This document shows positions 31,729-40,296 of a stretch of DNA of 64,000 bases, in pieces (within the stretch, counting starts at the first letter, position 1; every line of letters begins with the position of its first letter). This stretch comes from Sphingomonadales bacterium UBA2369 (GTDB lineage Bacteria; Pseudomonadota; Alphaproteobacteria; Sphingomonadales; Sphingomonadaceae): assembly GCA_002344055.1 (NCBI GenBank), contig DDTH01000013.1:104886-168885 (forward strand), given 5' to 3'. The notes beneath the pieces were generated by a model. The model was not told where the DNA came from. It ran no database searches and saw only the letters and a program-made list of their open reading frames with translations. Position numbers and translations under genes: made by a program.

Positions 31729-32972
31729 GCAGGGATTCCGATCAGGGTGTCATGTTCGAAGGCGGTGATGCGCAGGTCGGTCACCGTGCCGATGCCGTTG
31801 CCGGAACGGCGCTCGGACGCAAGCCTCACCGGCGCGAAATTCTCGGCATGGCCGTTGCGGCCGTCAAGTTCGATGAGCGTCCTCTGGGTGGTGCCGACGA
31901 GGCTTTCGAGCCAGTTCGCGCGTCGCCGTACGCTGGCGGCGCGCAGAGCCTTGGCGCGCGCCTTGATCGCATCGGCGGGAACCTGCGGCATCCGGGCGGC
32001 GGGGGTGCCGCGCTTCGGCGAATAGGGGAAGATATGGCCCATCACGATGTCGCAATCGTCGATCAGTTTCAGGCTGTTGGCGGCCATGTCCTCAGCCTCG
32101 GTGGGAAAGCCTGCGATCAAATCCGCGCCGATCGCGATGTCCGGACGCTTCGCCTTCAGCCGCTCGACCAGGGCAACCGCCTCCGCGCGGCTGTGGCGGC
32201 GCTTCATCCGCTTCAGCACCATGTCGTCCCCCGCCTGCAGCGAGAGGTGGAGATGCGGCATGACGCGCGGCTCGCCGGTGACGAGATCGAACAGGCGATC
32301 ATCCATCTCGATGCAATCCAGCGATGACAGGCGCAGGCGGGGCAAAGCGGGGACGTGCCTCAGGATGCGCTCGACCAGACTGCCGAGAGTCGGCGCGCCG
32401 GGGAGATCGGGGCCGTAGCTGGTCACGTCCACGCCGGTCAGCACCACTTCCTGATAGCCCTGATCGACCAGCCGCTTCACCTGATCGACGACCAGCCCGG
32501 CCGGCACCGAGCGGCTGTTTCCCCGGCCATAAGGGATGATGCAGAAGGTACAGCGATGGTCGCAGCCATTCTGCACCTCCACGAACGCCCGCGCCCGCTC
32601 GGCAAAAGCGGCGGCGAGGTGCGGCGCGGTCTCGCGCACGGCGAAGATGTCGGAGATGCGCGCCTTTTCGGTTGACCAGCCGAACGCCTCTGCGCTCAGC
32701 TTTTCCGCATTGCCGACCACCCGGCTCACCTCGGGCATCGCCGCGAACGTCTCCGGCTCCACCTGTGCCGCGCAGCCGGTCACCAGCACGCGCGCATCGG
32801 GCCGGGCGCGCTTGGCGCGGCGGATGGCCTGGCGGGTCTGGCGCACCGCTTCGTTGGTGACGGCGCAGCTGTTGACGATGACCAGATCGCCCTGATCCCC
32901 GGCCAGCGCCCGCATCGCGGCGCTCTCGGCCGCGTTCAGGCGGCAGCCGAGGGTGATCACCTCGACGCTCAA
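31725..32972 (-). CDS. mtaB: tRNA t6A37 methylthiotransferase MtaB
   Basis: A 415-residue radical-SAM methylthiotransferase that converts t6A to ms2t6A at tRNA position 37. The UPF0004 domain has its three cluster Cys residues (TLGCRLN near residue 10, VNSCAVTNEA near 35, VTGCAAQVEP near 65) and the radical-SAM CxxxCxxC lies in GCDHRCTFCIIPYGRG near 140. A C-terminal TRAM-like segment ends the protein. The start is a TTG at 32972, overlapping the dapF stop (TTGA); the family's first residues before VITLGC support it over a later GTG. Confidence 0.93.
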   Translation of the reverse strand: MSVEVITLGCRLNAAESAAMRALAGDQGDLVIVNSCAVTNEAVRQTRQAIRRAKRARPDARVLVTGCAAQVEPETFAAMPEVSRVVGNAEKLSAEAFGWSTEKARISDIFAVRETAPHLAAAFAERARAFVEVQNGCDHRCTFCIIPYGRGNSRSVPAGLVVDQVKRLVDQGYQEVVLTGVDVTSYGPDLPGAPTLGSLVERILRHVPALPRLRLSSLDCIEMDDRLFDLVTGEPRVMPHLHLSLQAGDDMVLKRMKRRHSRAEAVALVERLKAKRPDIAIGADLIAGFPTEAEDMAANSLKLIDDCDIVMGHIFPYSPKRGTPAARMPQVPADAIKARAKALRAASVRRRANWLESLVGTTQRTLIELDGRNGHAENFAPVRLASERRSGNGIGTVTDLRITAFEHDTLIGIPA

Positions 32973-33760
32973 AGGTCAATCTCGCCGGTGAAAACCTCCG
33001 CCGCCGGACCGGTCATGCGGACGCTCCCGCCCGGCGCCCAGTCGATCGTCACCGAACCGCCCGCCTGCCGGACTTCGACCGGGGAGGGCAGCAATCTGCG
33101 TGCAATCGCCGCGACCGCCGTCGCGCAGGCCCCGGTTCCGCAGGCCGGGGTCAGGCCCGCGCCGCGCTCCCATGTCCGCAGCCGCACCGCGCCATGCTCG
33201 ATCGTCGCGATATTGACGTTGATCCGCTCGGGAAAAAGCGGGTCATGCTCGATCAGCGGACCGAGCCGGGCGAGATCGACCGCATCCGTGTCCGCCACGA
33301 AGAAGACCAGGTGCGGATTGCCGACATTGACCGCGAACGGCTCGTCCAGTTCCTCCCAGCCGACCGGCATTGCGGCCGTATCCATCGCATAGGCGAGCGG
33401 GATGTCCTCGCTGCCGAAACGCAGCGGGCCGAGATTGACGGTCGCGCCGCCTGCCGTCGCCTCACCCGCCAGCATGCCGCCCGACGTCTCGATCCTCGGG
33501 CTGCCGCCGAGCAGCATGGCGATGCAGCGCGAGGCATTGCCGCACGCGCCGACCTCGCCGCCATCGGCGTTGAAGATGCGCATCTTCACGTCGGCGGCTT
33601 CGGAGGACTCCAGCACGATCAATTGATCGCAGCCGACGCCCAGCCGCCGGTCGGCGATGCGGCGGACCTGGTCCGGACTCAGCTCGAGCGGATCGACCCG
33701 CGCGTCGAAGACAACGAAATCGTTGCCCAGACCCTGCATCTTGTGAAACCGCCTGCCCAT
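32969..33760 (-). CDS. dapF: Diaminopimelate epimerase
   Basis: A 263-residue pseudo-symmetric epimerase. The N-terminus FHKMQGLGNDFVVFDAR is diagnostic. The two catalytic Cys residues lie in GACGNASRC near residue 74 and PACGTGACA near 209. It interconverts LL- and meso-diaminopimelate for lysine and peptidoglycan. Asd at 45255-46283 is an earlier enzyme of the same pathway but in a different unit. It is the first gene of the 4-nt-overlap chain that continues into mtaB. Confidence 0.96.
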   Translation of the reverse strand: MGRRFHKMQGLGNDFVVFDARVDPLELSPDQVRRIADRRLGVGCDQLIVLESSEAADVKMRIFNADGGEVGACGNASRCIAMLLGGSPRIETSGGMLAGEATAGGATVNLGPLRFGSEDIPLAYAMDTAAMPVGWEELDEPFAVNVGNPHLVFFVADTDAVDLARLGPLIEHDPLFPERINVNIATIEHGAVRLRTWERGAGLTPACGTGACATAVAAIARRLLPSPVEVRQAGGSVTIDWAPGGSVRMTGPAAEVFTGEIDL

Positions 33761-33819
33761 CGTGGCGGCGGATTTAGGTGGCGGCCGGTGCCAAGTCCAC
33801 CGTCAGACCATTCTTGCAA

Positions 33820-33911
33820 CCCGCTGATCCTGAGCTTGCCGAAGGACTGCCTTTTCCTTGGCGCGGTTCTTGAGAGGAAGGGCAGGCCTTCGACAAGCTC
33901 AGGCAGAGCGG
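33820..33911. repeat. Second sphingomonad-type REP inverted pair
   Basis: The left arm 33820-33851 (CTGAGCTTGCCGAAGG core) and right arm 33881-33911 (CCTTCGACAAGCTCAG core) match the pair at 7419-7509, including outer CCCGCT/AGCGGG. The right arm overlaps the last codons and the stop (33899-33901) of the GGDEF-EAL gene, so the repeat encodes its final residues. Confidence 0.88.
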
Positions 33912-35545
33912 GTGAGGGGTTGCCTGGCTTCGTTGCGGACGGGCAGTGGCACCGCCGCGCCCGGCCCGGGCAGCAGGCCGCGCGGCGCGAGCATCGAACG
34001 CACGTCGCTCGCCGGCATCGGACGGCCGAACAGATAGCCCTGGCCGGTATAGCGGCCGATCCCGCGCAGCCGTCCCTCGACGCGGTCGTCCTCGATTCCC
34101 TCGGCGGTGATCGCCAGCTTCAGGCTTTCCGCCAGCCGCGTGATGGCGGTGACGATGGCGGCGCTGTCGGCGCTGTCGTTGATCGAGCCGACGAAGCTGC
34201 GGTCGATCTTGATCCGCTCGAACGGCAAGGCGCGCAAATGGGCCAGCGAGGAATAGCCGGTGCCGAAATCGTCGAGCGCGAGGCGGATGCCCTGATTGCG
34301 CAGGGACGAAACGATCGCCTGCGCCAGGCCCAGATTCTCGAACAGCGAGCTTTCGGTGATCTCGATCTCAAGCCGCTCGGCCGGAAAGCCGGTCTCGACC
34401 AGCAATTTCGTGATCTTCTGCGCGAGCCACGGATCCTTGAGCTGTACGGGCGAGATGTTCACCGACAGCGACAGGCCCGCATCCCAGCCGCGCGCTTCCT
34501 CGAACGCCCGGCGCAGCACCGCCAGCGACAGATCGCCGATCAGGCCGGATTCCTCGGCTACCGGAATGAACTCTTCTGGGCTGACCATGCCGCGATCCGG
34601 ATGATCCCAGCGCGCCAGCATCTCGAAGCCGTGCAGGCTCTGCGTGACCAGATCGACCTGCGGCTCGAAATAGGGGACGATCTCGCCCTTCGGGATGCCG
34701 ATGCGCAGCCCTTCCTCGATCGCGTTGCGGGCTTCCAGCTCGCGCTCCATGCTGGCGTCGAACCAGACGAAGCGGCCGCGCCCGGCTTTCTTCGCCGCGC
34801 TCATCGCGATGTCCGCCCGGCGCATCAGCGCGCCGACCGTGTGGCAATCGCCGCCGGAGCGGGCGACGCCGACCGAGGCGCTGACATGGGTGTGGACGCC
34901 GCCCAGATTGAATGGCGAACCCAGCCGGTCCACCAGCCCGTCGGCGATCCGTCCCGCTTCGGAGACTTCGTCCGGTTCACAGGTGAAGGCGATGGCGAAC
35001 TCGTCACCGCCCAGCCGCGCCACCACCGCGCCGTGTGGCGCGACTCTCGCGACCGTCTCCGCCGCGCAGCGCAGCAGATTGTCGCCGGTCACATGGCCGT
35101 GCACCTCGTTGACATGCTTGAAGCCGTCGACATCGACGATCAGCATCGCGACAGCGCGCCGCTGCCGCTGGGCGAAAGAGAGCGTCTCGCCGACCGCCTG
35201 CACGAAGGCGCGGCGGTTGTAGAGGCCGGTCAGGGGATCGGTGGACGCCGCCTCATAGGCGCGGCTCTCCGCCGCCGTGCGCTCGATCAGCTCGCGCGCC
35301 GTATCCCGGTAGCGCCGCCAGCCGTAGATGGTGATGGCCAGATTGATGAGCAGTAGGCCGACGATGATCGCGCTGTTGTCCGCGCCCATCTGCGTCAGCC
35401 ACGAGCCGAAGCCTTCGAACCGGGCGGCGTTGAAGCTGAGGAACAGCGCGAGCAGGGCGAGCGCCAGCAGCAGGACGATCAGGTCCCGCACCGCCGACGT
35501 ACGCCGGCTCGACTGGCCATTGGGAATCAGTCCCGGCTTGGACAC
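33899..35545 (-). CDS. Membrane GGDEF-EAL protein (c-di-GMP turnover)
   Basis: A 548-residue protein with two N-terminal membrane helices (about 18-36 and 52-68), a GGDEF domain (about 90-250) and an EAL domain (about 265-515). The cyclase signature GGDEF is intact (ARLGGDEFAIAF), but no RxxD inhibitory site precedes it. The phosphodiesterase residues are present: FEMLARWD (EML in place of EAL), NISPVQL, EITES, LALDDFGTGYSS, KIDRSFV and AEGIED. Both activities are possible. The GTG at 35545 was chosen because GGAGAGCAG precedes it. The 3' end lies in the REP element. Confidence 0.9.
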   Translation of the reverse strand: MSKPGLIPNGQSSRRTSAVRDLIVLLLALALLALFLSFNAARFEGFGSWLTQMGADNSAIIVGLLLINLAITIYGWRRYRDTARELIERTAAESRAYEAASTDPLTGLYNRRAFVQAVGETLSFAQRQRRAVAMLIVDVDGFKHVNEVHGHVTGDNLLRCAAETVARVAPHGAVVARLGGDEFAIAFTCEPDEVSEAGRIADGLVDRLGSPFNLGGVHTHVSASVGVARSGGDCHTVGALMRRADIAMSAAKKAGRGRFVWFDASMERELEARNAIEEGLRIGIPKGEIVPYFEPQVDLVTQSLHGFEMLARWDHPDRGMVSPEEFIPVAEESGLIGDLSLAVLRRAFEEARGWDAGLSLSVNISPVQLKDPWLAQKITKLLVETGFPAERLEIEITESSLFENLGLAQAIVSSLRNQGIRLALDDFGTGYSSLAHLRALPFERIKIDRSFVGSINDSADSAAIVTAITRLAESLKLAITAEGIEDDRVEGRLRGIGRYTGQGYLFGRPMPASDVRSMLAPRGLLPGPGAAVPLPVRNEARQPLTRSA

Positions 35546-35616
35546 CTGCTCTCCGTCCCTTCGGGCGAGAGATACGCGCGGGCAGGTGAAGAACGGGTAA
35601 ATCCGGGCGGAGGCGC

Positions 35617-36321
35617 CTATTGCCGGGCGATCGCGCGTTCCGCCGCCGCGCAGTCGCCGGAATATGGCATGATCCGCGCCGCCGCATCGCTGTCGAAGAT
35701 CGAGCGCCACCAGGCGACACTATAGCCGCGGAGTCGGCCCATATCGGCCGGATGAGGCCGGGTCGGACCGCCGCCGATCAGCAGTTGATCGGTCCATGTC
35801 TCCAGATTGCCGTCGCCGTCGATCAGGATGAAGCCGAGGCTGGATTCGCCCCGCGCCGCTTCCGGCCGCGCCCGGCTCATCTGGAACACGCGCGTGCCGC
35901 GCACCCGGCGGGCGGCTTCGGCGTCGAAGGCCTGTTCGCTCGCGCCATCGGCCAGCACCGGCTCGCCGTTCAGATAGATTTGCCGAAGCTCGCCGCCCTG
36001 CCCGAAGTCGGCGCTGATGTTCCAGCGCCAGACATAATAGCCGCACAGATCGATGTCGTAGAGATACTTTTCGGTGGTCGCCCGGCCCGGTCGCGGCACC
36101 AGGGTCGCGCCGCCTTCGTCGATGAACAGCCGCCGCAGTTCGGCGCGGGGCGAACCGACCCGGACCATGCGGCGCAGCGTCTCCTGCATCTGCGCAAGGG
36201 AATCGATCCGCTCGAAACGGAACGGTTCCGGGGCAGGGGCGGCGGGTTGCGCGGCGGCGGCCGGCAGCGGGCCGCAGATCGCCAGAAGGGTCGCTACAGC
36301 GAAGAGACGGAGCCCCGGCAT
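35617..36321 (-). CDS. Exported hypothetical protein
   Basis: A 234-residue protein with signal peptide (residues 1-23, ending AAAA). The central segment FERIDSLAQMQETLRRMVRV, then GSPRAELRRLF and a beta strand block KYLYDIDLCGYYVWRWNISADF, is not one I recognise. Two Cys residues may form a disulfide. It starts at 36321, transcribed away from ffh, and ends 71 bp before the GGDEF-EAL start on the same strand, so the two could be cotranscribed. Confidence 0.55.
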   Translation of the reverse strand: MPGLRLFAVATLLAICGPLPAAAAQPAAPAPEPFRFERIDSLAQMQETLRRMVRVGSPRAELRRLFIDEGGATLVPRPGRATTEKYLYDIDLCGYYVWRWNISADFGQGGELRQIYLNGEPVLADGASEQAFDAEAARRVRGTRVFQMSRARPEAARGESSLGFILIDGDGNLETWTDQLLIGGGPTRPHPADMGRLRGYSVAWWRSIFDSDAAARIMPYSGDCAAAERAIARQ

Positions 36322-36369
36322 GGCGCGAGGCTAGCGTCTTGCTCCCGCGCGGCCAAGCACCTCCGCGTC

Positions 36370-36398
36370 TTGACCCGTCGCGCCTGGCCGCCTAGATG
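36370..36398 (+). promoter_or_regulatory. Sigma-70-type promoter for the ffh operon leader
   Basis: TTGACC (36370-36375), a 17-bp spacer and TAGATG (36393-36398). The -35 is close to consensus and the spacing ideal; the -10 is weaker. Expected transcript start is near 36405, giving a leader of about 88 nt before the ffh ATG. Confidence 0.5.
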
Positions 36399-36414
36399 CC
36401 CGCCCCTGAGATGA

Positions 36415-36469
36415 GCGTCCCGCGAGGGATGCGCGCTGGCCGGCGAGTTTTCGCCCGCCGGCGTTTTTT
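36415..36469 (+). terminator. Two-hairpin leader with intrinsic terminator upstream of ffh
   Basis: The first hairpin GCGTCCC-GCGA-GGGATGC lies at 36415-36432. The second, GCCGGCG (36439-36445) with CGCCGGC (36456-36462), is followed by six T (36464-36469). The terminator lies only 24 nt before the ffh ATG and downstream of the promoter, so it would stop transcription before the operon unless read through. It could be an attenuator or the end of a small RNA. Confidence 0.6.
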
Positions 36470-36492
36470 GCTTGTTTGGGACCGGAACGCGC

Positions 36493-37962
36493 ATGTTTGA
36501 CACTCTGAGCGAACGGCTGAGCACAGTCTTCGATCGCCTCCGCGGCCGCGGTGCGCTGAGCGAGGACGACGTGCGCGGCGCGATGCGCGAGGTCCGGATC
36601 GCCCTGCTCGAGGCGGATGTGGCGCTGCCGGTGGTCCGCGAGTTCGTCGACAGGGCGACGGAGCACGCGGTCGGCCAGCAGGTGCTCCGCTCGGTCACGC
36701 CGGGCCAGCAGGTCGTCAAGATCGTCAATGACGCGCTGGTGGAGATGCTGGGCGCCGAGGAAGCGGACCTCGCGCTCGACGTCACCCCGCCCGCAATCAT
36801 CATGGTGGTCGGCCTGCAGGGTTCGGGCAAGACGACCAGTACCGCCAAGCTCGCCAAAAGGCTGAAGGGCAAGGAGGGCAAGAAGGTCCTGATGGCCTCG
36901 CTCGACGTGCAGCGGCCGGCGGCGCAGGAGCAGCTCGCCGTGCTGGGCCGCCAGGCCGATGTCGCGACCCTGCCGATCGTTCCCGGCCAGCAGCCGGTCG
37001 ATATCACCCGCCGCGCCATGCAGGCCGCCCGCCTGCAGGGCTATGACGTGCTGATGCTCGACACGGCCGGTCGCCTGTCGGTCGATCAGGCGCTGATGGA
37101 CGAGATGAAGGCGGTCGCCGCCGAAGCCTCGCCGCACGAAATCCTGCTCGTCGCCGACGCGATGACCGGCCAGGACGCGGTCAACACCGCCCGCATCTTC
37201 TCGGAAGAAGTGCCGCTGACCGGCGTCGTGCTCACCCGCATGGACGGCGATGCGCGCGGCGGTGCGGCTTTGTCGATGCGCGCCGTCACCGGGCGGCCGA
37301 TCAAGTTTGCCGGCGTCGGCGAAGGGCTCGACGCGATCGAGCCGTTCAGCCCGTCACGGGTCGCCGGCCGCATTCTCGGCATGGGCGACATCGTCAGCCT
37401 GGTCGAAAAGGCGCAGGAAAATATTCAGGCCGAGGAGGCCGAGGCGCTCGCGGCCAAGATGGCCAAGGGCAAGTTCGACCTCAACGACCTGCGTATGCAG
37501 CTGCAGCAGATGCAGCGCATGGGCGGCCTTGGCGCGCTCGCCGGGATGATGCCCGGCATGGGCAAATTGAAGGGCCAGGTCGATCAGGTCGATGGCTCGG
37601 GCAAGTTGCTCAACCGCATGGACGCGATCGTCGGCTCGATGACGGTGAAGGAGCGGGCCAAGCCCGAATTGCTCAACGCCAAGCGCAAGATCCGCGTCGC
37701 CAAGGGTTCCGGCACCACGGTGCAGGAGGTCAACAAGCTCCTGAAAATGCATCAGGAAATGGCGAACGCGATGAAGAAGATCCGCAAGATGGGCGGCCTC
37801 GGCAAGCTCGCCGCGATGTTCGGCGGTGGCGGCATGAAGGACGCGATGGGCGCCTTGCCCGCGGATTTCGCCAAGGGTCTGCCCGGCCCCGGCGGTTCCG
37901 GCGGCGGTCTTCCCGGCCTTGGCGGCCAGCCGCCCTTCATCAAGCCCAAGAAACGCAAATAA
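36493..37962 (+). CDS. ffh: Signal recognition particle protein Ffh
   Basis: A 489-residue SRP GTPase. The N domain (residues 1-85) is followed by the G domain: G1 GLQGSGKTTSTAKLA near 105, G3 LDTAGRLS near 187, G4 TRMDGDARGG near 245. The methionine-rich M domain (about 325-445; MQLQQMQRMGGLGALAGMMP) binds 4.5S RNA and signal peptides. A Gly/Pro-rich tail ends in KPKKRK. Start ATG 36493 begins MFDTLSERL; an upstream in-frame start would read through the leader. It is followed by rpsP after 43 AT-rich bases. Partner FtsY is at 30793-31728. Confidence 0.96.
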   Translation: MFDTLSERLSTVFDRLRGRGALSEDDVRGAMREVRIALLEADVALPVVREFVDRATEHAVGQQVLRSVTPGQQVVKIVNDALVEMLGAEEADLALDVTPPAIIMVVGLQGSGKTTSTAKLAKRLKGKEGKKVLMASLDVQRPAAQEQLAVLGRQADVATLPIVPGQQPVDITRRAMQAARLQGYDVLMLDTAGRLSVDQALMDEMKAVAAEASPHEILLVADAMTGQDAVNTARIFSEEVPLTGVVLTRMDGDARGGAALSMRAVTGRPIKFAGVGEGLDAIEPFSPSRVAGRILGMGDIVSLVEKAQENIQAEEAEALAAKMAKGKFDLNDLRMQLQQMQRMGGLGALAGMMPGMGKLKGQVDQVDGSGKLLNRMDAIVGSMTVKERAKPELLNAKRKIRVAKGSGTTVQEVNKLLKMHQEMANAMKKIRKMGGLGKLAAMFGGGGMKDAMGALPADFAKGLPGPGGSGGGLPGLGGQPPFIKPKKRK

Positions 37963-38005
37963 CAGAATTCAGATAATCATATTTAGTCTCAGAAAGGACT
38001 TTTAA

Positions 38006-38629
38006 ATGGCTGTTGCAATTCGTCTTTCTCGCGGTGGTGCGAAGAAGCGTCCCTATTACAAGATCGTCGTCATCGACAGCCGCACGGCGCGTGACGGCAA
38101 GTTCATCGAGCGGATCGGCAGCTATGATCCGATGCAGCCGAAGGACAGCCCGGACCGGGTGAAGATCGACGCCGACCGCGCCAAGCATTGGCTGAGCGTC
38201 GGCGCCCAGCCGAGCGACCGCGTCGCCCGCTTCCTGGATGCCGCCGGCGTCCGCGAGCGCGCCGCCAGGAACAACCCGAAGAAGGGCGAAGCCGGCGAGA
38301 AGGCCAAGGAGCGCGCCGAGGAGCGTGCGGGCAAGGAAGCCGCCGCCGCCGAGGCTGCTGCCGAAGCCGCCGCCGCCCCCGCGCCTGAGCCGGAAGCCGT
38401 CGAGGAAGCGCCTGCGGTCGAAGCCGAGGCTCCCGCGGTCGAGGAGGCGCCCGCCGCTGAGGCCCCTGCCGCCGAGGAAGCGCCTGCCGCTGAAGCTGAA
38501 GCCAGCAACGAAGGTGAATCGGCCACGGCTCCGGCCGAGGGTGCCGACGAGCCGGCCGCCGAAGCCGCCAATGACGGCGAGTCCGCCACGGACGCCGCCG
38601 AAGGCGAAGACGAGAAGGCCAAGGCCTGA
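38006..38629 (+). CDS. rpsP: 30S ribosomal protein S16 with long acidic C-terminal extension
   Basis: A 207-residue protein. Residues 1-85 are the complete S16 fold (AVAIRLSRGGAKKRPYYKIV, GSYDPMQPKD, WLSVGAQPSDRVARFL). Residues 86-207 are an Ala/Glu/Pro low-complexity tail with repeated EEAPA and EAEAPA units and almost no basic residues after the first 25. S16 is normally 80-90 residues, so the protein is more than doubled. S16 stabilises the 30S body. AAAGGA precedes the ATG. It is followed by rimM after 2 nt. Confidence 0.95.
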   Translation: MAVAIRLSRGGAKKRPYYKIVVIDSRTARDGKFIERIGSYDPMQPKDSPDRVKIDADRAKHWLSVGAQPSDRVARFLDAAGVRERAARNNPKKGEAGEKAKERAEERAGKEAAAAEAAAEAAAAPAPEPEAVEEAPAVEAEAPAVEEAPAAEAPAAEEAPAAEAEASNEGESATAPAEGADEPAAEAANDGESATDAAEGEDEKAKA

Positions 38630-38631
38630 CC

Positions 38632-39117
38632 TTGGCTGACGACCGCCGCGTCGCGCTCGCCGCCATTGCCGGCGCGCACGGCGTCGGCGGCGAGGTGCGC
38701 CTGAAGCTCTTCGCCGAGAGCATCGACAGCCTGAAGCGCCATAAACAGGTGCTGGTGGGGGAGCGCATGCTCTCCTTGCTGTCGGTGCGCGGCGGCGGGC
38801 AGCCGGTCGCCCGCTTCGCCGGGATCGACGACCGCAATGCCGCCGAGGCGCTGCGCGGTTCGCTGGTCACGGTGGAGCGCGAGGCGCTGCCCGCGCTGGC
38901 GGACGGCGAATATTATCACGCCGACCTGATCGGACTCCCCTGCGTCGATTCGGCAGGGGAGCCTATCGGCACGGTCTTCGCGGTCGAGAATTTCGGCGCG
39001 GGCGACCTGCTGGAAATCGAACGCCCGGACGGCAAGCGCGGCCTGGTGCCGTTCAAGCCCGGCATCGCCGAGCTGGCCGGCGGCAAAGTGGTCGTGGATC
39101 CAATTTTCCTGGCCTGA
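38632..39117 (+). CDS. rimM: Ribosome maturation factor RimM
   Basis: A 161-residue protein with the RimM N-terminal motif AAIAGAHGVGGEVRLKLFAE near residue 10 and the PRC-barrel domain from residue 90 (YYHADLIGLPCVDSAGEPIG, GDLLEIERPDGKRGLVPF). RimM assists assembly of the 30S head, usually with S19. The start is a TTG at 38632, 2 nt after the rpsP stop; it follows the ffh-rpsP order. In most bacteria trmD follows directly, but here two unrelated genes intervene. Confidence 0.93.
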   Translation: MADDRRVALAAIAGAHGVGGEVRLKLFAESIDSLKRHKQVLVGERMLSLLSVRGGGQPVARFAGIDDRNAAEALRGSLVTVEREALPALADGEYYHADLIGLPCVDSAGEPIGTVFAVENFGAGDLLEIERPDGKRGLVPFKPGIAELAGGKVVVDPIFLA

Positions 39118-39265
39118 GCCATTTTCCTACTCGAGTTCGGCGCACTATCTTGCGTTCGGCTCTTTCAACCGTCCCGATCTCTGATCGACCCGATCGATCG
39201 AAGCCGCTCAATTCATCGGGCGGATTTTTCCTCTTGGGGTGTGAACCTTCAGCACCTTTGGCGGA

Positions 39266-40231
39266 TCAGCGAATCGAATTGCCGCGCAGATTTTCGCGCA
39301 GGATTGGCCGGATCGCCGCCAGATCGTTGCGGATCGCGGTCGCGGCGACCCCGCCTTCGCCCATGGCGTGGCTGATCTGGTCCAGGCCCAGCACGACATC
39401 GCCCGCCGCGTAGAGTCCGGGAACCGAGGTGCGCTGGCGGCTGTCGACCAGGATGCAGTTATGCTCCGGCATGATGTTCGCGCCCAATTGCTCGGCCAGC
39501 TCGGTGTGCGTGTCGGAGCCGAGCGCCGGATAGACGCTGTCGAAGACATGCCGCCCGTGCGGCGTGGCGATGACGATGCAATTCTCTTCGATCGTCACCT
39601 GCTCGCACGGCCCGTCCACCGCCGCGATGCGATATTCGGCCAGCCTGTCGCGATCCTCCGCCTCCAGAGCGTGCGCCATATCCGGCGCGATCAGGGTCAC
39701 ATCCTCGCTATAGCCGCGCAGGAACACCGCCTCCGCCACGCCGCTGCGCCCGCTGCCGATCACGCCGACCCTTTTGTCGGTCACCTCGAAGCCGTCGCAG
39801 ATCGGGCAATAGCGGATCAGGCCGCGAGCGAGGGCGTCGTCGTGCAGCGCCTCGTCCATCGGCGGGCGGCGATTGGTGACGCCGGTCGCCAGCAGCAATG
39901 TGCGCGCCCGGGCGCGCCCCGATCCCCATTCCGCCGCGAAGCCGCCGTCCACCTTGTCCAGCCGCGTGACCCGGCCGGTCTCGATCGACGCGCCGTAACG
40001 CTGCGCCTGCTCGCGCATCAGCCGCAGCAATTCCTTGCCGCTGATCCCGTCCGGGAAACCGGCATGATTGTGCGTGCAGGGGATCCAGCCCGCGCGACTC
40101 TTGCCCGCGTCGATCACCTTCAGCCTGAGGTGGAAACGGCTGAGATAGATCGCCGCCGTCAGCCCCGCCGGACCGCCGCCGACAATCAGGCAATCCAGGT
40201 CGAAATCATCCGGGGCTTCAACTGCGCTCAT
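39266..40231 (-). CDS. Thioredoxin-reductase-like FAD/NAD(P) oxidoreductase
   Basis: A 321-residue two-dinucleotide-domain flavoprotein. FAD binding is at CLIVGGGPAGLTAAIYLSRF near residue 15, the redox Cys pair is CPICDGFEV near 140, NAD(P) binding VGVIGSGRSG near 155, and the C-terminal FAD motif YAAGDVVLGLDQ near 285. The redox pair is CPIC rather than the usual CATC of TrxB, so the electron acceptor is uncertain. I chose ATG at 40231 (AGGAAT upstream). It lies on the opposite strand inside the ffh-rplS region. The 148-bp gap to rimM shows no feature. Confidence 0.88.
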   Translation of the reverse strand: MSAVEAPDDFDLDCLIVGGGPAGLTAAIYLSRFHLRLKVIDAGKSRAGWIPCTHNHAGFPDGISGKELLRLMREQAQRYGASIETGRVTRLDKVDGGFAAEWGSGRARARTLLLATGVTNRRPPMDEALHDDALARGLIRYCPICDGFEVTDKRVGVIGSGRSGVAEAVFLRGYSEDVTLIAPDMAHALEAEDRDRLAEYRIAAVDGPCEQVTIEENCIVIATPHGRHVFDSVYPALGSDTHTELAEQLGANIMPEHNCILVDSRQRTSVPGLYAAGDVVLGLDQISHAMGEGGVAATAIRNDLAAIRPILRENLRGNSIR

Positions 40232-40296
40232 GGATGCGATTCCTTGAACGCGCCGCGCGGGTCGGGCAAGCCGCAGCGACACGGGAGGTGCCGCGA

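Noticed and set aside
33194..35356. 720-codon plus-strand open frame
   Set aside because: Antisense to dapF and the GGDEF-EAL gene, both with clear motifs; composition is His/Arg/Asp-rich without family similarity.
36399..36470. Possible 4.5S (SRP) RNA upstream of ffh
   Set aside because: The conserved GGAAGGAAGCA-type core is absent; the structure fits a leader/terminator instead.
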